Assembly: GCA_030280995.1 (NCBI GenBank)
Contig: JASXTE010000013.1
Coordinates: 12,858,501 to 12,922,500 of the forward strand
From: Hemileia vastatrix
Lineage: Eukaryota > Basidiomycota > Pucciniomycetes > Pucciniales > Zaghouaniaceae
Direction of reading: 5' to 3'
DNA: 64,000 nt
In this document: positions 53,329 through 63,983 of the stretch, in pieces
Layout: the number at the start of each line of letters is the position of its first letter
Position numbering within the stretch: position 1 is the first letter of the stretch
Made by a program: the position numbers and the translations under genes
Notes under the pieces: model-generated
Seen by the model: only the letters and a program-made list of their open reading frames with translations
What the model was told of the DNA's origin: nothing
Database searches by the model: none

Positions 53329-56300
53329 TCAATCTTCTTCATGACTAGTGCCTCTGGGATAGAACCTCTTCACCTGGTCTACAGCCACTCTCTTCATCAA
53401 GACTACACCATCTGACTCTTCCAAAACATAAGAACCTCCAGATGCCTGAGATCTTACTCTGTAAGGTCCGTTCCATCTGTCAGCAAACATTTTTCCCCAC
53501 TGACTCTCCAAAATACTATTATAAACCAAAACCAAACAACTAGGTTTCAAGGGATTCCTGAGTCTATGAGCCAACTTCTTGTCTCAGTATCTGACTGATT
53601 GATTCCTAATCTTCATCATTCTAGAGTATGCCTTCTCTTGGCATTCCTCTCTACATTCCAACTGTTGCATCCTGGCACAGAGCAATTCTTCTGTTGAGTG
53701 CACCTCATTCCAATCAACTCCAAGATAAGAGAAAGCTTCCAAGTCCACTGGTAGAACAGCTTTCTGACCAAACATTAACTCATAAGGAGAATAGCCAGTT
53801 GTCTTCTTCACAGTGACCCTATCAGCAAATAACACCAAGGGTAAATAATGCCTCCACTTTTCACCACTATCCCCACACATCTTTACCAAAGCATTCTTGA
53901 TAACCTGATGGCATCTTTCAACCATACCTTCAGCTTCAGGATAATAAGGTGTTGCCACTCTAACTTTAGAGCCAACACTAGCCACAGCTTCTTTAAATTT
54001 GGCACCAAACTCTGGCCCACCATCAAAAGTCACCAACTTCATCAACCCATACCTATAAATCTACTCCTTCTTCAAAAACTCTGCCACATTCTTGGTGGTC
54101 AAATAAACCAGAGGCACTGCCTCAACCCAACCAGACAAATCATCCCTAGCAATAATCAAGTATTTATACCTGCCCTCTTTAATATGGACAGCATCCAGAC
54201 TGACCCTTCCAAAAACAGTTGATTCACCAGTAGCACGGCCAACCTCTTTAGGTTTCAAGTGACTTCTTCTTTGACATTCTTCACAAGATTGAACCCAAAC
54301 CTGCACAGCCAACTTCATACCTGGACACCAAAATCTGTCTGCTACTCTTCTATAAGTCTCCCCAAAGCCTCTATGACCAAGGTCTTCATGAAAAGACTTC
54401 AAAACCAATTCTTGACCCTTCTTCTGAGTCACCACCACTTGAGGATTTGGATGTCTCCTCCTAATCAACCGCCTTCCTGACACATAAAATCCAGGACTCT
54501 TCTTCTTGATTGCCAACCAAGTATCATCATCACAACTATCTGGCCTCTCCAAGGTCAACAGATATTCCACCAAAATAAAATAAAACCCAGACTGACCCCA
54601 GGTTTCATCTTCAAAATCCAACAACACCACATCCAAGGGTACAATTCTGTCATCAAAATCACCAGTATAAACATGAGCCAATTGAGCAGCCCAACCCGGA
54701 CACCAATCCTTAAATTTTGTCACGTCCTTCTCTTTCCACTGAACCTTGCGAGAATCCAGTTCACTAACAAAAACACCCTTTTCCAATTTTGAGCTGTCCC
54801 AAACAACAACTCCATCTTCATCAACAAAAACATCCTGATCACCAGAATCAAGATCAGATCCAGCCAGTTTAGCCTCTTGGGGTAGGTCAGAAAAATCTTC
54901 AGCACCCTTTGTGCTGGCCCTAACCATTGGAACATCTTCATCAAACTCTTCAGCCTCAGAATCTTCATCTGTAGGTGGCCTCCTTGATAATCCATCAGGC
55001 CTAGTAAAAGTTTTGCCTGGTTTGTGTACCAGGTCAAAATAAAAATGTTGAATACATGCCACCCACCTAGTCATTGGAGCATTTGGAAGACTAGGTGTAT
55101 TTATCATCTGAACCAAAGATTTTGCATCCATCTGCAGCTCAAAATTCTGCCCCCACAAAACCGTCTGCAGCTTCTTTAAAATTTTAGCTACACCACACAA
55201 TTCCAACTTAGGTTGAATACCTAGATTCCACCTCATTAAACACCACAGACTCATATCTTACTGGCTTGACCCTCCCAGTCTTATCCTCCTGAGACAAAAC
55301 AGCACCAGCAGCAATATAACTTGAGTCCACTGCCAGATAAATTTTTCCAGCACCAACACCATAATCCAACTTGTGAAGAACAATATCTTCACCAACCACC
55401 TTTTTTAACTTCTGAAAATCTTTTTCACACTCTTCAGTCCATTCCCAATCTGCATCTTTTCTGGTCAACCTCCTTAAAGGTGAAGCCAACAAAGAAAAAT
55501 CCTTAATAAAAATCCTGACATATACACATACACCCAAAAATCCCCTGACTTCAGTAGTATTTTTAGGCCTTGGCCATGACTGGATTTTATTAATCTTCTT
55601 CTTTTCCATAATCCTTCCCTCTTTACATACCACATGACCCAGAATTTCCAAAGCAAGAACACAACAACAGAATTTTGACCCTGAAATGGTCAAACCAGCC
55701 TCATCAATCCTGAACAACACTCTCCCTAGAGTTATTGCATATTCCCACACAAACCTCCTTATGCCAGGGTTCTCCACTAACACCTCATTACCATAATCAG
55801 TGGATGGTCCTTTAATTCCACAATAATCAATAAAAATACCAGCATGAGTAGGAACCTCATCCTGCAAAATCAAAGCCATCTGTGCTTGATAAACTGCCAC
55901 TGAATTAGTTGCTCCTTGAGGCAACCTAGTGAGCTGAAATCTTCCCAAAGGGGTCTCAAAAGTTGTGAGAGGCCTTGAATACGTATGGAGTTCCCTCTCA
56001 TCATAACCACCCATAATATCACCCAAACCATAACACACCCTTCCAGCAAAAGCTTCAACAAAATCCTCTGCACTTGGTGGCATACCAGCATCCTTGATAG
56101 TGACTCTATTCAAGGCTATAAGATCATGAACCACCCTCAACTTTCCATTCTGCTTTTTTACACAGAAAACTGGACTTGAGTAGCTGGAAGTCGATTGTTC
56201 GTATAACCCAGTCCTGACTCTTTCCCTATTAATCTCTACAAAATCCTCTCTAATAGCGGCTTGAATTGGAATAGGTTTGATTTGCCAAGGTTCATGGCAA

Positions 56301-56407
56301 ACCACAGGAATCAAGTAAGGTTCCCCATAAGAGTGCTTCAATACACCCCTTTCCTCCTCAACAAACGCCACAGCTTTTTCCCTTAGCACAATAACGTGCA
56401 ACAACAA
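53329..56407 (-). pseudogene. Element B pol: RT, RNase H, integrase
   Basis: 55208-56407: RT with VFCVKKQNGKLRVVHDLIALN, GLGDIMGGYDER, FQLTRLPQGATNSVAVYQ and HAGIFIDYCGIKGP, where FIDY stands for the catalytic FIDD, so the second Asp is lost. RNase H begins KIYLAVDSSYIAAGAVL and continues after a frameshift near 55220 in 54061-55254 (QMDAKSLVQMI, RPDGLSRRPP). Integrase: FHEDLGHRG ... CEECQRR zinc part; LDAVHIKEG (Asp), stop TAG 54058-54060, VTFDGGPEFGAKF (Asp), GMVERCHQ (Glu), stop near 53581, then a C-terminal RWNGPYRVRS barrel to 53329. No chromodomain. Ty3/Gypsy lineage distinct from M and P. Confidence 0.9.
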
Positions 56408-57508
56408 CTTTTTTTATTCCTCAGACAACCACCCATCAGGACCAAAATTAACAACTTTCAACCTTTCCACCGTCACCTTAGCCGTCTCTACAAATTCTGG
56501 AGGATTCTTCACCAAAGGAGTACAGTACGGATCTCTTGACAAAGGAGGTCATTTCAAGGGCGGATTCAAGCCCACAGGAATAGGCTCATTGACAGGCCTA
56601 ATCTTCTGCGCTACCTTCTTATACTTTTCCGCTCCACCTTCAACTTGAGGGATCTTTAGGAAATCTTCATCACCAGAACTGGAAAAAAAACCAAGGGTTT
56701 CCCCATTGCTCACATTTGTGGCCAAGGTTATGTTTTTGAAAGGTGTAGAAAAAACGCTAGCGGTGCACAATTGGGAGGACTTACTTTTACACCCCAATAT
56801 CACCACTCCAAAACTTTTCTGCAATTCCAAATCTTCATCCTCACTTCCAACTTCCAAATCTTCAAATCTTGATTCATCTTCTGAATCACATCTTCTAAAA
56901 TTGTGCAGTTTATCCTCATGCTGGAGGCCCAAAAATTGATCTTGATGATCTTCTCTCATCATATTTTTCTGCAGTTTAACCTCATGCTGAAGGCCCAAAA
57001 ATAGATCTTGACAATCTTCACAAAAATATTTTGCATCTTCTTTCTTCATTATCTTCAGATTTTTTTCTTGATTTTCATGAATTATTTTGAAATTTTTATC
57101 TTCTTTTCTTGATTTTTCTTCTGACCTACAAAAAAACCAGGGGTTTCCCCAATGCTCACAGGTGTGGCCCAGGTAATGTTTTTAAAAGGTGTAGAAGAAA
57201 CACTAGCAGTGCACAATTGGGAGGACTTACTTTTAGACGCCAATCTCACCGCCCCAAAACTTTTCCGCATATCTTTCAATAAAGATATATAACCAATCTT
57301 CTTCTTTGAACTTCAATTAAAAATAATTAAGAATCTTGAGAGACAACAGAGACTTGATAAAAACTTGATGAATACTTGCAGAGAAGAGAAACATTAAAAA
57401 GAGAAAGTTGAAAATCCACTTGTTATATCTCAAAGGGAGCTGACCTACTACAACCTGGGATTTCCTCATCTTGGGGAGAGGTTGCGGCACTAGGGTGATC
57501 AGCCCTTA
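56408..57508 (-). other. B protease-RT spacer with internal duplication
   Basis: Degenerate coding spacer. A segment readable as SSQLCTASVFSTPFKNITLA (about 56700-56800) is repeated as SSQLCTASVSSTPFKNITWA (about 57150-57240), and a FLGLQHE-type phrase occurs twice near 56900-57000. This indicates a local duplication of about 450 bp spacing. Acidic, low-complexity polypeptide; no domain recognised. Confidence 0.5.
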
Positions 57509-58657
57509 TTACTCTAAAAAAGACAGACTCTCAATAGAGCCTGAGCCGCACTCCAAAAAACCAGAGGCAGCACCCACTTCCTTCCTTCTCCTGCAGCAGT
57601 CCATGCACTGGCACATTGAAGATAAACCAGGCCTGGTCTCCCAACCATCCTCTCCAGGGGATGATAGCCTCATGTGAAGCCTCCTTTTGTCTTCACCAGT
57701 CAACTCCAAACTGATTCCCAAATCAAATTGATAACCAATTCTTGCCTGAAAATCCATCAAGAATGGCCCACCCAAAACTGCTTTTACATTACCTTTAGAA
57801 ATGTAAAAATGAACCTTCCCTGAGGCTCCTCCAACATCTAACTTCACAAACTCTGAAGTTACAACCAATTCAGTGACATGGCCACCAATCCCTCTCAAAT
57901 TCTCACCAATATCAGTTTTGATGGGGAGGCCCATATGAGTGGCCTCAAACAAAGAAATCAGGTTTATCTGAGAACCTGAATCCACCAATGCCCTTGCCTC
58001 CCTGCCATTCAGAGTGACATTGACATATCCCAGAGGAGCAGAAAAATGAGTTTCCAACCCCTCACCAAACTTTTCAGAAGAATCACAAATGTATTCTACC
58101 TCACCAGAAGAAACTCTTCTCCTGGTCAACAATTTTTTCTGTCTATCAGCCAACCCTGGACTGATAGCATACAATTCCCCATAAGATAGGGAAACTTGAC
58201 CCGGATTCATCCTTTCCAGGACAGAGTCCATAACATTAGCTTGACCAGACACTACTGGCCTCTCAAAGTGAGCTCCTTGCTTCACCACCTTGGTCCTAGA
58301 AGCTTCTTGAAGAGCAGCACCACCAACAGATTTACCATTAACAGGAACCAAACCAGATCCCTCACCAGAACCTCTGACTCCAGCAGGCTTTGGTAATGAA
58401 GCCAAAGGGACATCCTCCTCAGAGTCAGAATCCACCTCCATTGGCATTGGCTCACCATTCATATCCAATGCGCCAAAACTAGGGGAGCCCATATCAGCCA
58501 TACCCTTCTGCATCTTGTACAGCTCCTCTTTGCTGTACCTCTTCCTAGCTGAACTCAGCTTAGGATCCCCCTTTGAAGCATTTGGCTTTGGTTGGGCCTG
58601 AGAACTGCTCTTAGGCCTTCCCACCTTCCCTGCTTCCATATCATAAACACCAGCCAA
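57509..58657 (-). CDS. Element B protease region
   Basis: 382-codon open frame. The N-terminal 180 residues are Ser/Pro-rich and acidic linker. The aspartic protease follows: LNGREARALVDSGSQINLIS, VKLDVGGASGKVHFYIS and AVLGGPFLMDF (flap and hydrophobic Gly), ending with a CQCMDCCRRRKE cluster. It overlaps the gag frame by 103 bp and lies in the -1 frame relative to gag, so in a live element it would be made as a Gag-Pro fusion by frameshifting rather than from its own ATG. A degenerate spacer separates it from RT. Confidence 0.72.
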   Translation of the reverse strand: MAGVYDMEAGKVGRPKSSSQAQPKPNASKGDPKLSSARKRYSKEELYKMQKGMADMGSPSFGALDMNGEPMPMEVDSDSEEDVPLASLPKPAGVRGSGEGSGLVPVNGKSVGGAALQEASRTKVVKQGAHFERPVVSGQANVMDSVLERMNPGQVSLSYGELYAISPGLADRQKKLLTRRRVSSGEVEYICDSSEKFGEGLETHFSAPLGYVNVTLNGREARALVDSGSQINLISLFEATHMGLPIKTDIGENLRGIGGHVTELVVTSEFVKLDVGGASGKVHFYISKGNVKAVLGGPFLMDFQARIGYQFDLGISLELTGEDKRRLHMRLSSPGEDGWETRPGLSSMCQCMDCCRRRKEVGAASGFLECGSGSIESLSFLE

Positions 58658-59910
58658 GCATTCACCACTTGACTATCCACCACAAGAATACAACTCCAAA
58701 CCACCAAAGAAGTAGAAAAAGAGATCTTATTGACCTCCTTCCCCTTTCCCTTGCCATCCTCATTCTCCTTACCAGAAGAATTCCCTTGATCAGGAATCTC
58801 CTCAAACCTTGGCCTCCTTTGATTGAGACCTCCCCTTCTCCTGACCAAATCAACAGGAGCCTTCCCCTCACTGGGCTTAACAAAAGAACCATCAGGGAGC
58901 TTGAAAACCATTCCATCAAATTCCACTTTTCCTTCAGACACATCTCTGTTCAATGCCCAACAATCATTGTACCTGTGCCCCCTCCTGCTGCAATAAGAGC
59001 AGACCCAAGGATCACTCCTACCAGCCCTCCTATCAAAATCTCTAGGCTGAGAAGGTGCCTTATTGACCTTCTTAGCCTCCTGAACAAAAATATGAAGCTG
59101 CTTTGTAAGATCAGCCAACTGCTCCACCATTGGGTCCCTCTCCTGTTTGGTAACCTGCACCAAATTTTTCTCCTCCTTCTTCTCCCTAACTTCCTCTTCA
59201 GCCAAAGCCTCACTGACTTTGCTGACATACTTGGCACACCCCTCCTGATAGGTGTCCACAGCCAATAACTTCAAATGGGCCTCAACAGCCTCCTTCATCT
59301 GATCCAAGACAGGAAACTTCTGGTCCCCATTAGAAAGAGTCTTCATCAATTCCTTTCTTGACAACTCCTTCAACACATCCATCCTGACATCTCTAGCCAG
59401 GGCAGACCAAAAAACATCCTTGGCAGCATTTTCATGTGCCAGCTCCTCCACTTCCACCAAATATTCCACCACAGGATCAAACTGTAGCAGAAACTTCCTG
59501 TAACTATGTAAGTTACCAACACCACCATAAGATTTCCATTCACTGACAACCTTGTTCAGATCCACCATAGTGAACCTGACACCCCATCTATCCACCATTT
59601 CCCTACACAACAATTTCCAATCCCTCTTCTTGTAGCCAGACATGGCCACAATCTCCTTCTCCACTGACCTATCACCAATGAAGAAGATAATCTGCTTCCC
59701 CATGTCCAGGTAGGAAGCACCATCCACTCCAGCAGCAGTTTCATACTTCTCTAGAAACCACTTGACATCCTCCTCATTAAACTTGGTACCATCCCAAGTT
59801 TTAATCCTCACACACTCCCTAACCATCACAGAAGGAGGACCATCCCTTCCACTGACAGTCCCCACAGGAATAGAGGAACCAGAAGCCATTCCTCCAGTCC
59901 AAAACACCAA
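58555..59910 (-). CDS. Element B gag
   Basis: 451-codon open frame. Likely starts are ATG 59889 (MASGSSIP) or the internal MVREC, which aligns with the N1 start. Capsid-like region: VRIKTWDGTKFNEEDVKWFL, KQIIFFIGDRSVEKEIVAM, VRFTMVDLNKVVSEW, DVFWSALARDV, LMKTLSNG. Zinc knuckle CSYCSRRGHRYNDC (CX2CX4HX4C) at about residues 300-313 binds element RNA. The primer site lies about 50-70 bp upstream. The last 34 codons overlap the protease frame. It appears intact, unlike pol, so it could still supply particles to N1-type elements (inference). Confidence 0.85.
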   Translation of the reverse strand: MVFWTGGMASGSSIPVGTVSGRDGPPSVMVRECVRIKTWDGTKFNEEDVKWFLEKYETAAGVDGASYLDMGKQIIFFIGDRSVEKEIVAMSGYKKRDWKLLCREMVDRWGVRFTMVDLNKVVSEWKSYGGVGNLHSYRKFLLQFDPVVEYLVEVEELAHENAAKDVFWSALARDVRMDVLKELSRKELMKTLSNGDQKFPVLDQMKEAVEAHLKLLAVDTYQEGCAKYVSKVSEALAEEEVREKKEEKNLVQVTKQERDPMVEQLADLTKQLHIFVQEAKKVNKAPSQPRDFDRRAGRSDPWVCSYCSRRGHRYNDCWALNRDVSEGKVEFDGMVFKLPDGSFVKPSEGKAPVDLVRRRGGLNQRRPRFEEIPDQGNSSGKENEDGKGKGKEVNKISFSTSLVVWSCILVVDSQVVNAWLVFMIWKQGRWEGLRAVLRPNQSQMLQRGILS

Positions 59911-59960
59911 AAAGAGCCAACCAAAGGAAAAAGAGATTCCAAAGAACTAGCAAGTTCTAC

Positions 59961-59977
59961 CCCCATGTTGGGCGCCA
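59961..59977 (-). other. Element B primer-binding site
   Basis: The minus strand reads TGGCGCCCAACATGGGG, four bases after the LTR, matching N1 (19605-19621) at 15 of 17 positions. Confidence 0.75.
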
Positions 59978-59981
59978 GAAA

Positions 59982-61074
59982 TGTAGACAATCCTATAGTA
60001 CTAGCTATAGGCCTTGACCAAGGGAGTTGAAGAAAAACCAGAGGGAAAATCCCCTGTCCCTTTAGAAAAATAGAGTGATATTTACTTGCTAAAGTAATTT
60101 GGTTCCTGTTTTGCTAAAGCTCCTTTTCAACACACTTGACTGCTTGATGAGCCAAGAAAGTAGTCCCCAGATAGACTACCAGACCAAAGAACTGAAATGT
60201 AGAACAAAGTCCACACCAGAGACAGCAAAGATACTTGATGTAGGCTGCAAATCCACACCAGAGACAGCAATAATACTTGCTATAGCTTGCAAGACTATAA
60301 CAGAGAAAACAGTTGTCAAAGTTAAGTTAAATGAAGAACTCACTTGCAACAAACACAGCCAATTGTGGCCAGAAAACAGTGAAAACTGAGTGAGGAACAA
60401 TGATATCACCTCCGGATGGCTGTATGATGATTAAGGTTGCCCCAAACTGTCTTATTCACTATGTACACACAGACCACTAACTAAGAGCCCATGCGCACCC
60501 ACCAATCTGGCGCCTGTACCCGCCAAATTGCATAAAAAACCCTCCTGAAGCGCTCCCCAACCTCCTAAAACAGAGGAGGGCGGGCCGCCCAATGTTGGAG
60601 ATGCTGCCTGAAGCAGCCCGGCCTCCCTGAAGCCAGAAAACCAACAAAAACCACTAATCTACTTAGAAAAATTAGCTACAACTACTAAAACCTTTAAAAC
60701 ATGGAATTTCACTATAACAACATTGGGACATGAAATATAGAGAAAAATTAGCTCTATCCAATGGTACTAAGCACTTAACCCTAAGACTTAAGGTTAGCCC
60801 GTAAAACACGAAAAACAAAATTAAACAGCAATCTTTTATAAATGAAAAATGAGGAAATGACCCCTTAAAGCTCAGAATATGAAAAATGTCTCCAAGACAT
60901 AAAATATAGAAAAAAACCAGGGCTATCCAATGATAGTACCCACATACCCACAGACCCAATATCCACGGAAAAAAACCAGAAAAATACCCAATTCCTTAAC
61001 AGATTTCAATTAAGACATGCACAAACAGTGCCAAATCACACAACAAAGGCCCCTGCCAATGTTGGAAGACCACA
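59982..61074 (-). repeat. Element B 5' LTR
   Basis: 1093-bp promoter LTR, nearly identical to 48152-49241. One CGG triplet of the GC-rich word is mutated here (GAGGAGGGCGGGCCGCC at about 60573). Confidence 0.92.
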
Positions 61075-61714
61075 CCGGATGGTTTTATAATAATTAAATT
61101 TTCCCCAAACTGTCTTATTCACTATATACACACAGACTACTAACTAAGAGCCCAAGCAAATTTGGCGTTCCTGACTGCCAAATTGCATAAAACCTCCCTA
61201 GAAACACTTCCAAGCCCTCTAGCACTGAGGCGGGCAGTCCACCTGATGTTGGGAGGCCTGACCACCCTGAAGCCAGAAACCCACCAAAAACCACCAAAAA
61301 TACACAAAATACTTAGAAAAATCAACTACAGCTACTAAAACCTTTAAAACACATAATTATGCTATAACAACATGGTGACATGAAATGTAGAGAAAATTCA
61401 GCTCATTCCAACGGTACTAAGCACTTAACCCTAAGACTTAAGGTTAGACCGTAAAACACAAAAAACAAAATTCAAGATATCTTTAAAATGAAAAATGAGA
61501 AATTATCCCCTAAATACTTAGACTATAAAAAATGTCATCAGGACATAAAATATAGAGAAAAACAGGGGCATTCAATAACAGTATCCACATCCCCGTAGTC
61601 CCAATATTTCCTGTTTCATTCCAGAAAACACCTAATTATTAAACAATGCCATTTAAGACATACCAAAACAACACCAAATAAACCAACAAAGTCTCCGCCA
61701 ATTTTGGAAGACCA
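61075..61714 (-). repeat. Element C LTR, second part
   Basis: Continues the LTR begun at 47717: CCGGATGGTTTTATAAT corresponds to CCGGATGGCTGTATGAT inside the B LTR. It ends GACCACA at 61714, followed by a C-rich tract that is the polypurine tract of C on the minus strand. Confidence 0.88.
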
Positions 61715-61764
61715 CATCCCCCCTCCAATAGATAATTTCCACACTCTCCTTTACCACAGCCATA

Positions 61765-62317
61765 ATGTTCAGCTTTCTTTACAAATCTGCTACTGACATG
61801 GGCCCCTGCCAATACTGCATTGACAACAATCTCATCTGTACCATCACACCACCAGCTCATCCTTACAGAACCTCCTGTGATCCCTGTCACTCTAGGAAGA
61901 AGACTTGTTTCAGACCTGGTCCATTGTCCTCTTCAACATCTTCTCCTTCTCCACAACCTAATCCACCTACCACCAGCACCAAAAGATCCTGGCCATTTCT
62001 CCTGGTCCCCCGACTGGTCCACAAATTACACCCTTCAAAAAAGAGTGCCAACCGCACTAATACCACTAGCTCTACAATTCCTGGTCCCTCTAATGGTAAG
62101 CCCAAAACTTCTTCATACTGGACTTCAATCTGACAATTTTCCAGTTCATTTCCCTCCTAACAGTGATGATGACAATGTGGGAAACATTGAAGCACCCACA
62201 CCTAATCCATTTCCCACCATCAAGGACAAATTTCAACAACATTCTTCTCAACAGAAGCATCTCTTACTAAACTACTTCCAATCCACTCCTGCTAGGAACC
62301 AACAGGACCTTGAGTAA
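61765..62317 (+). pseudogene. C ORF1: spliced antisense Zn2Cys6-like gene
   Basis: ATG 61765. All six Cys present: CQYCIDNNLIC, 12 residues, CDPCHSRKKTC, exactly the CX2CX6C-X12-CX2CX6C spacing of fungal binuclear zinc clusters. Ser/Pro/Thr-rich linker to TIPGPSN. Predicted intron 62096-62144 (GTAAGC ... TTCCAG, 49 nt) at the same codon and phase as in B. Exon 2 reads VHFPPNSDDDNVGNIEAP, PFPTIKDKFQQHSSQQK, LLLNYFQSTPARNQQDLE, then TAA 62315-62317, where B reads on; further matching sequence (NLIH, FKENAENFVTSLDSLL) follows. So it is probably truncated by the stop. Function unknown; DNA binding is likely from the cluster. Confidence 0.6.
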
Positions 62318-62482
62318 AGGAAGAACCTCATACACTAGTTCAAAGAAAATGCTGAAAATTTTGTTACATCTCTTGATTCTCTTCTGCCTCCTGACTCTTG
62401 ATTAATCTCTTGACTTAGAAATACAAAAAAATTCTTGACTTCTCCAGACTTCCTGAATTTAGCCCATCATCATAAAAAAATT

Positions 62483-63005
62483 CCTCAGTTTACAGTCTTA
62501 AGGGACTAATCCTCAGTTTTAAGTCTTGGGGGACTAACAGCCCTCATTTTATAGTCTTGGGGGACTAAAAACCTAAATAAAAAAGACAGAGCCAGAGATC
62601 AAAACATCTAAGACCAAAGAAACAAACTAACATTCTGGGGTAACTGTTCTACAGAGCAGCCAGCTCATCAGTTACCCCCACACTTGCCTTAAAAAAATTC
62701 AGAGACTCCCCCTTGGATGCCCTCTGCCAGAATCACACCAACTCCCATCATCAGTTTATAGTCCTGAAGGACTCAACCATTAAACCATCCTAAGTTTATA
62801 GTCTTGGGGGACTGTACCATTTCTCCAGTTAAAGTCTTGACATACTTTCCAGTGTTCAGTTTAAAGTCTTGACAGACTTTCCAGTGTTCAGTTTAATGTC
62901 TTGACAGACTGTTGAGTTTTCAGTTTAAAGTCTTGACAGACTGTCCAGTTTTCAGTTTAAAGTCTTGATAGACTTTCCAGTGTTCATTTTAAAGTGTTGA
63001 CAGAC
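62483..63005. repeat. Element C AAAGTCTTGGGGGACT arrays
   Basis: About eleven copies. Block 1 (about 62485, 62512, 62544): GGGGGACT type. Block 2 (about 62752-63005, eight copies): starts with GGGGGACT, then drifts to a uniform GACAGACT subtype spaced every 30-33 bases. Such local homogenisation suggests recent duplication of the last units. Confidence 0.85.
62637..62678 (-). other. Hairpin A, copy 6 (C)
   Basis: Perfect GGGGTAACTG (62637-62646) with CAGTTACCCC (62669-62678) and inner GAGC/GCTC, between motif blocks 1 and 2. Confidence 0.65.
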
Positions 63006-63162
63006 TGGAAGTGTTTTTCATAGCAAAGGCCGAGCTGCCTCCATGCACAATGCTCCGCAGCCAACCTTCTGAACTTCCACTCTTTCTTCACCATCTACAT
63101 ATCACTGATAAAAAATTTTTTTATTCATCTCTTTCCTCTTCATTATTGCTCCTTCACGGATT

Positions 63163-63983
63163 ATTGCTGGATCACCAAATTTTGACCCATTGGACCTTCC
63201 CTGCTTCACTGCTCCTAAGCACTACGCTTGTAAACAGTGCATACACTTGTGAAGACCTTGCACATTCACTCTTCCTACTTCCCAGGCCGAATTCTATAAA
63301 AGGGCCTGTGATTCATGCAATTATAAGAAGAAAAGATGTGACAGAGATCTCAACTACCCAATACCTCCGCCTTCACCTTCACATAAATATTTATCCAGAT
63401 CTCCTACCAGGTCACCAGAGCTTGGACCTGCTTCTTCCTCTTTATCTTCTGCTCCTTTCAGAAGATCACTCCATTCTATTCCCAAAACCATTCCTAAAAG
63501 ACCAGCTTTATCTTCTCAAGAATCTTCTTTTCTCTCAGAAAATTCAGCAAAAATGGCATCAAAATCAGCTCCTAGGCTGCTAGACCGCGTCCAGGTGGCC
63601 CGCCCCCCTTGCCAGAGAGCAAAAATAAGGCTCAGAATTCCCAAATTCAGCCAGAAAACAGTCAAATTCTTCAATCCAACACCAATAGCTCTACACCAAA
63701 ACCTCCTAATACTCCCAGAGAAATGTGTACCACCAACATTTCTTCCTCCATCAACACCAGAAGTTCCAACATCTCTATAAAGCCTGCTAGAGGACCCACT
63801 ACAAACACCAGAACAGTCAACACTATTCCTAAACAAAAAACTCCTGTTACTTCAGGAAGAAATAACTTCACCTCTCCTCTGGCCACCAATTATTCCTCTG
63901 ATAGTTCTCTTTCTTCTAGATCTTCATCCAGAAGATCACAATCAGCTACCAGATCACCATCTCTTGGTCCTTCCTTCAACTAA
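63163..63983 (+). pseudogene. C ORF2: antisense Zn2Cys6-like gene, decayed
   Basis: Homologue of B ORF2. The start is ATT (ATG in B). Cluster reads CKQCIHL-stop-RPC, 15 residues, CDSCNYKKKRC; the TGA replaces a Cys that lies between the second and third ligands. Ser/Pro/Arg-rich tract SRSPTRSPELGP is nearly identical to B. The frame switches near 63575-63605, as in B, into the frame open at 63609-63983 (NTPREM, NNFTSPLATNYSSD). It runs to TAA 63981-63983, beyond which PGTPP-like sequence again matches B. Confidence 0.55.

Larger units (their letters stand above)
48152..61074 (-). mobile_element. Gypsy element B with antisense cassette
   Basis: 12.9-kb minus-strand LTR retrotransposon inserted in the LTR of C. 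LTRs 48152-49241 and 59982-61074 begin TGTAGACAATCC and end TCACA or CCACA. Target duplication CTGG (48148-48151) against CCGG (61075-61078), differing by one C-to-T at a CpG. In element order: LTR, primer site, gag, protease, spacer, RT-RNase H, integrase, then a long 3' region with hairpins, motif arrays and two plus-strand genes, polypurine tract, LTR. The 4-kb extra 3' region is the unusual part. Confidence 0.92.

Noticed and set aside
60176..60409. Short ORFs on the minus strand of the B LTR
   Set aside because: Not conserved in frame among the LTR copies and without motif.
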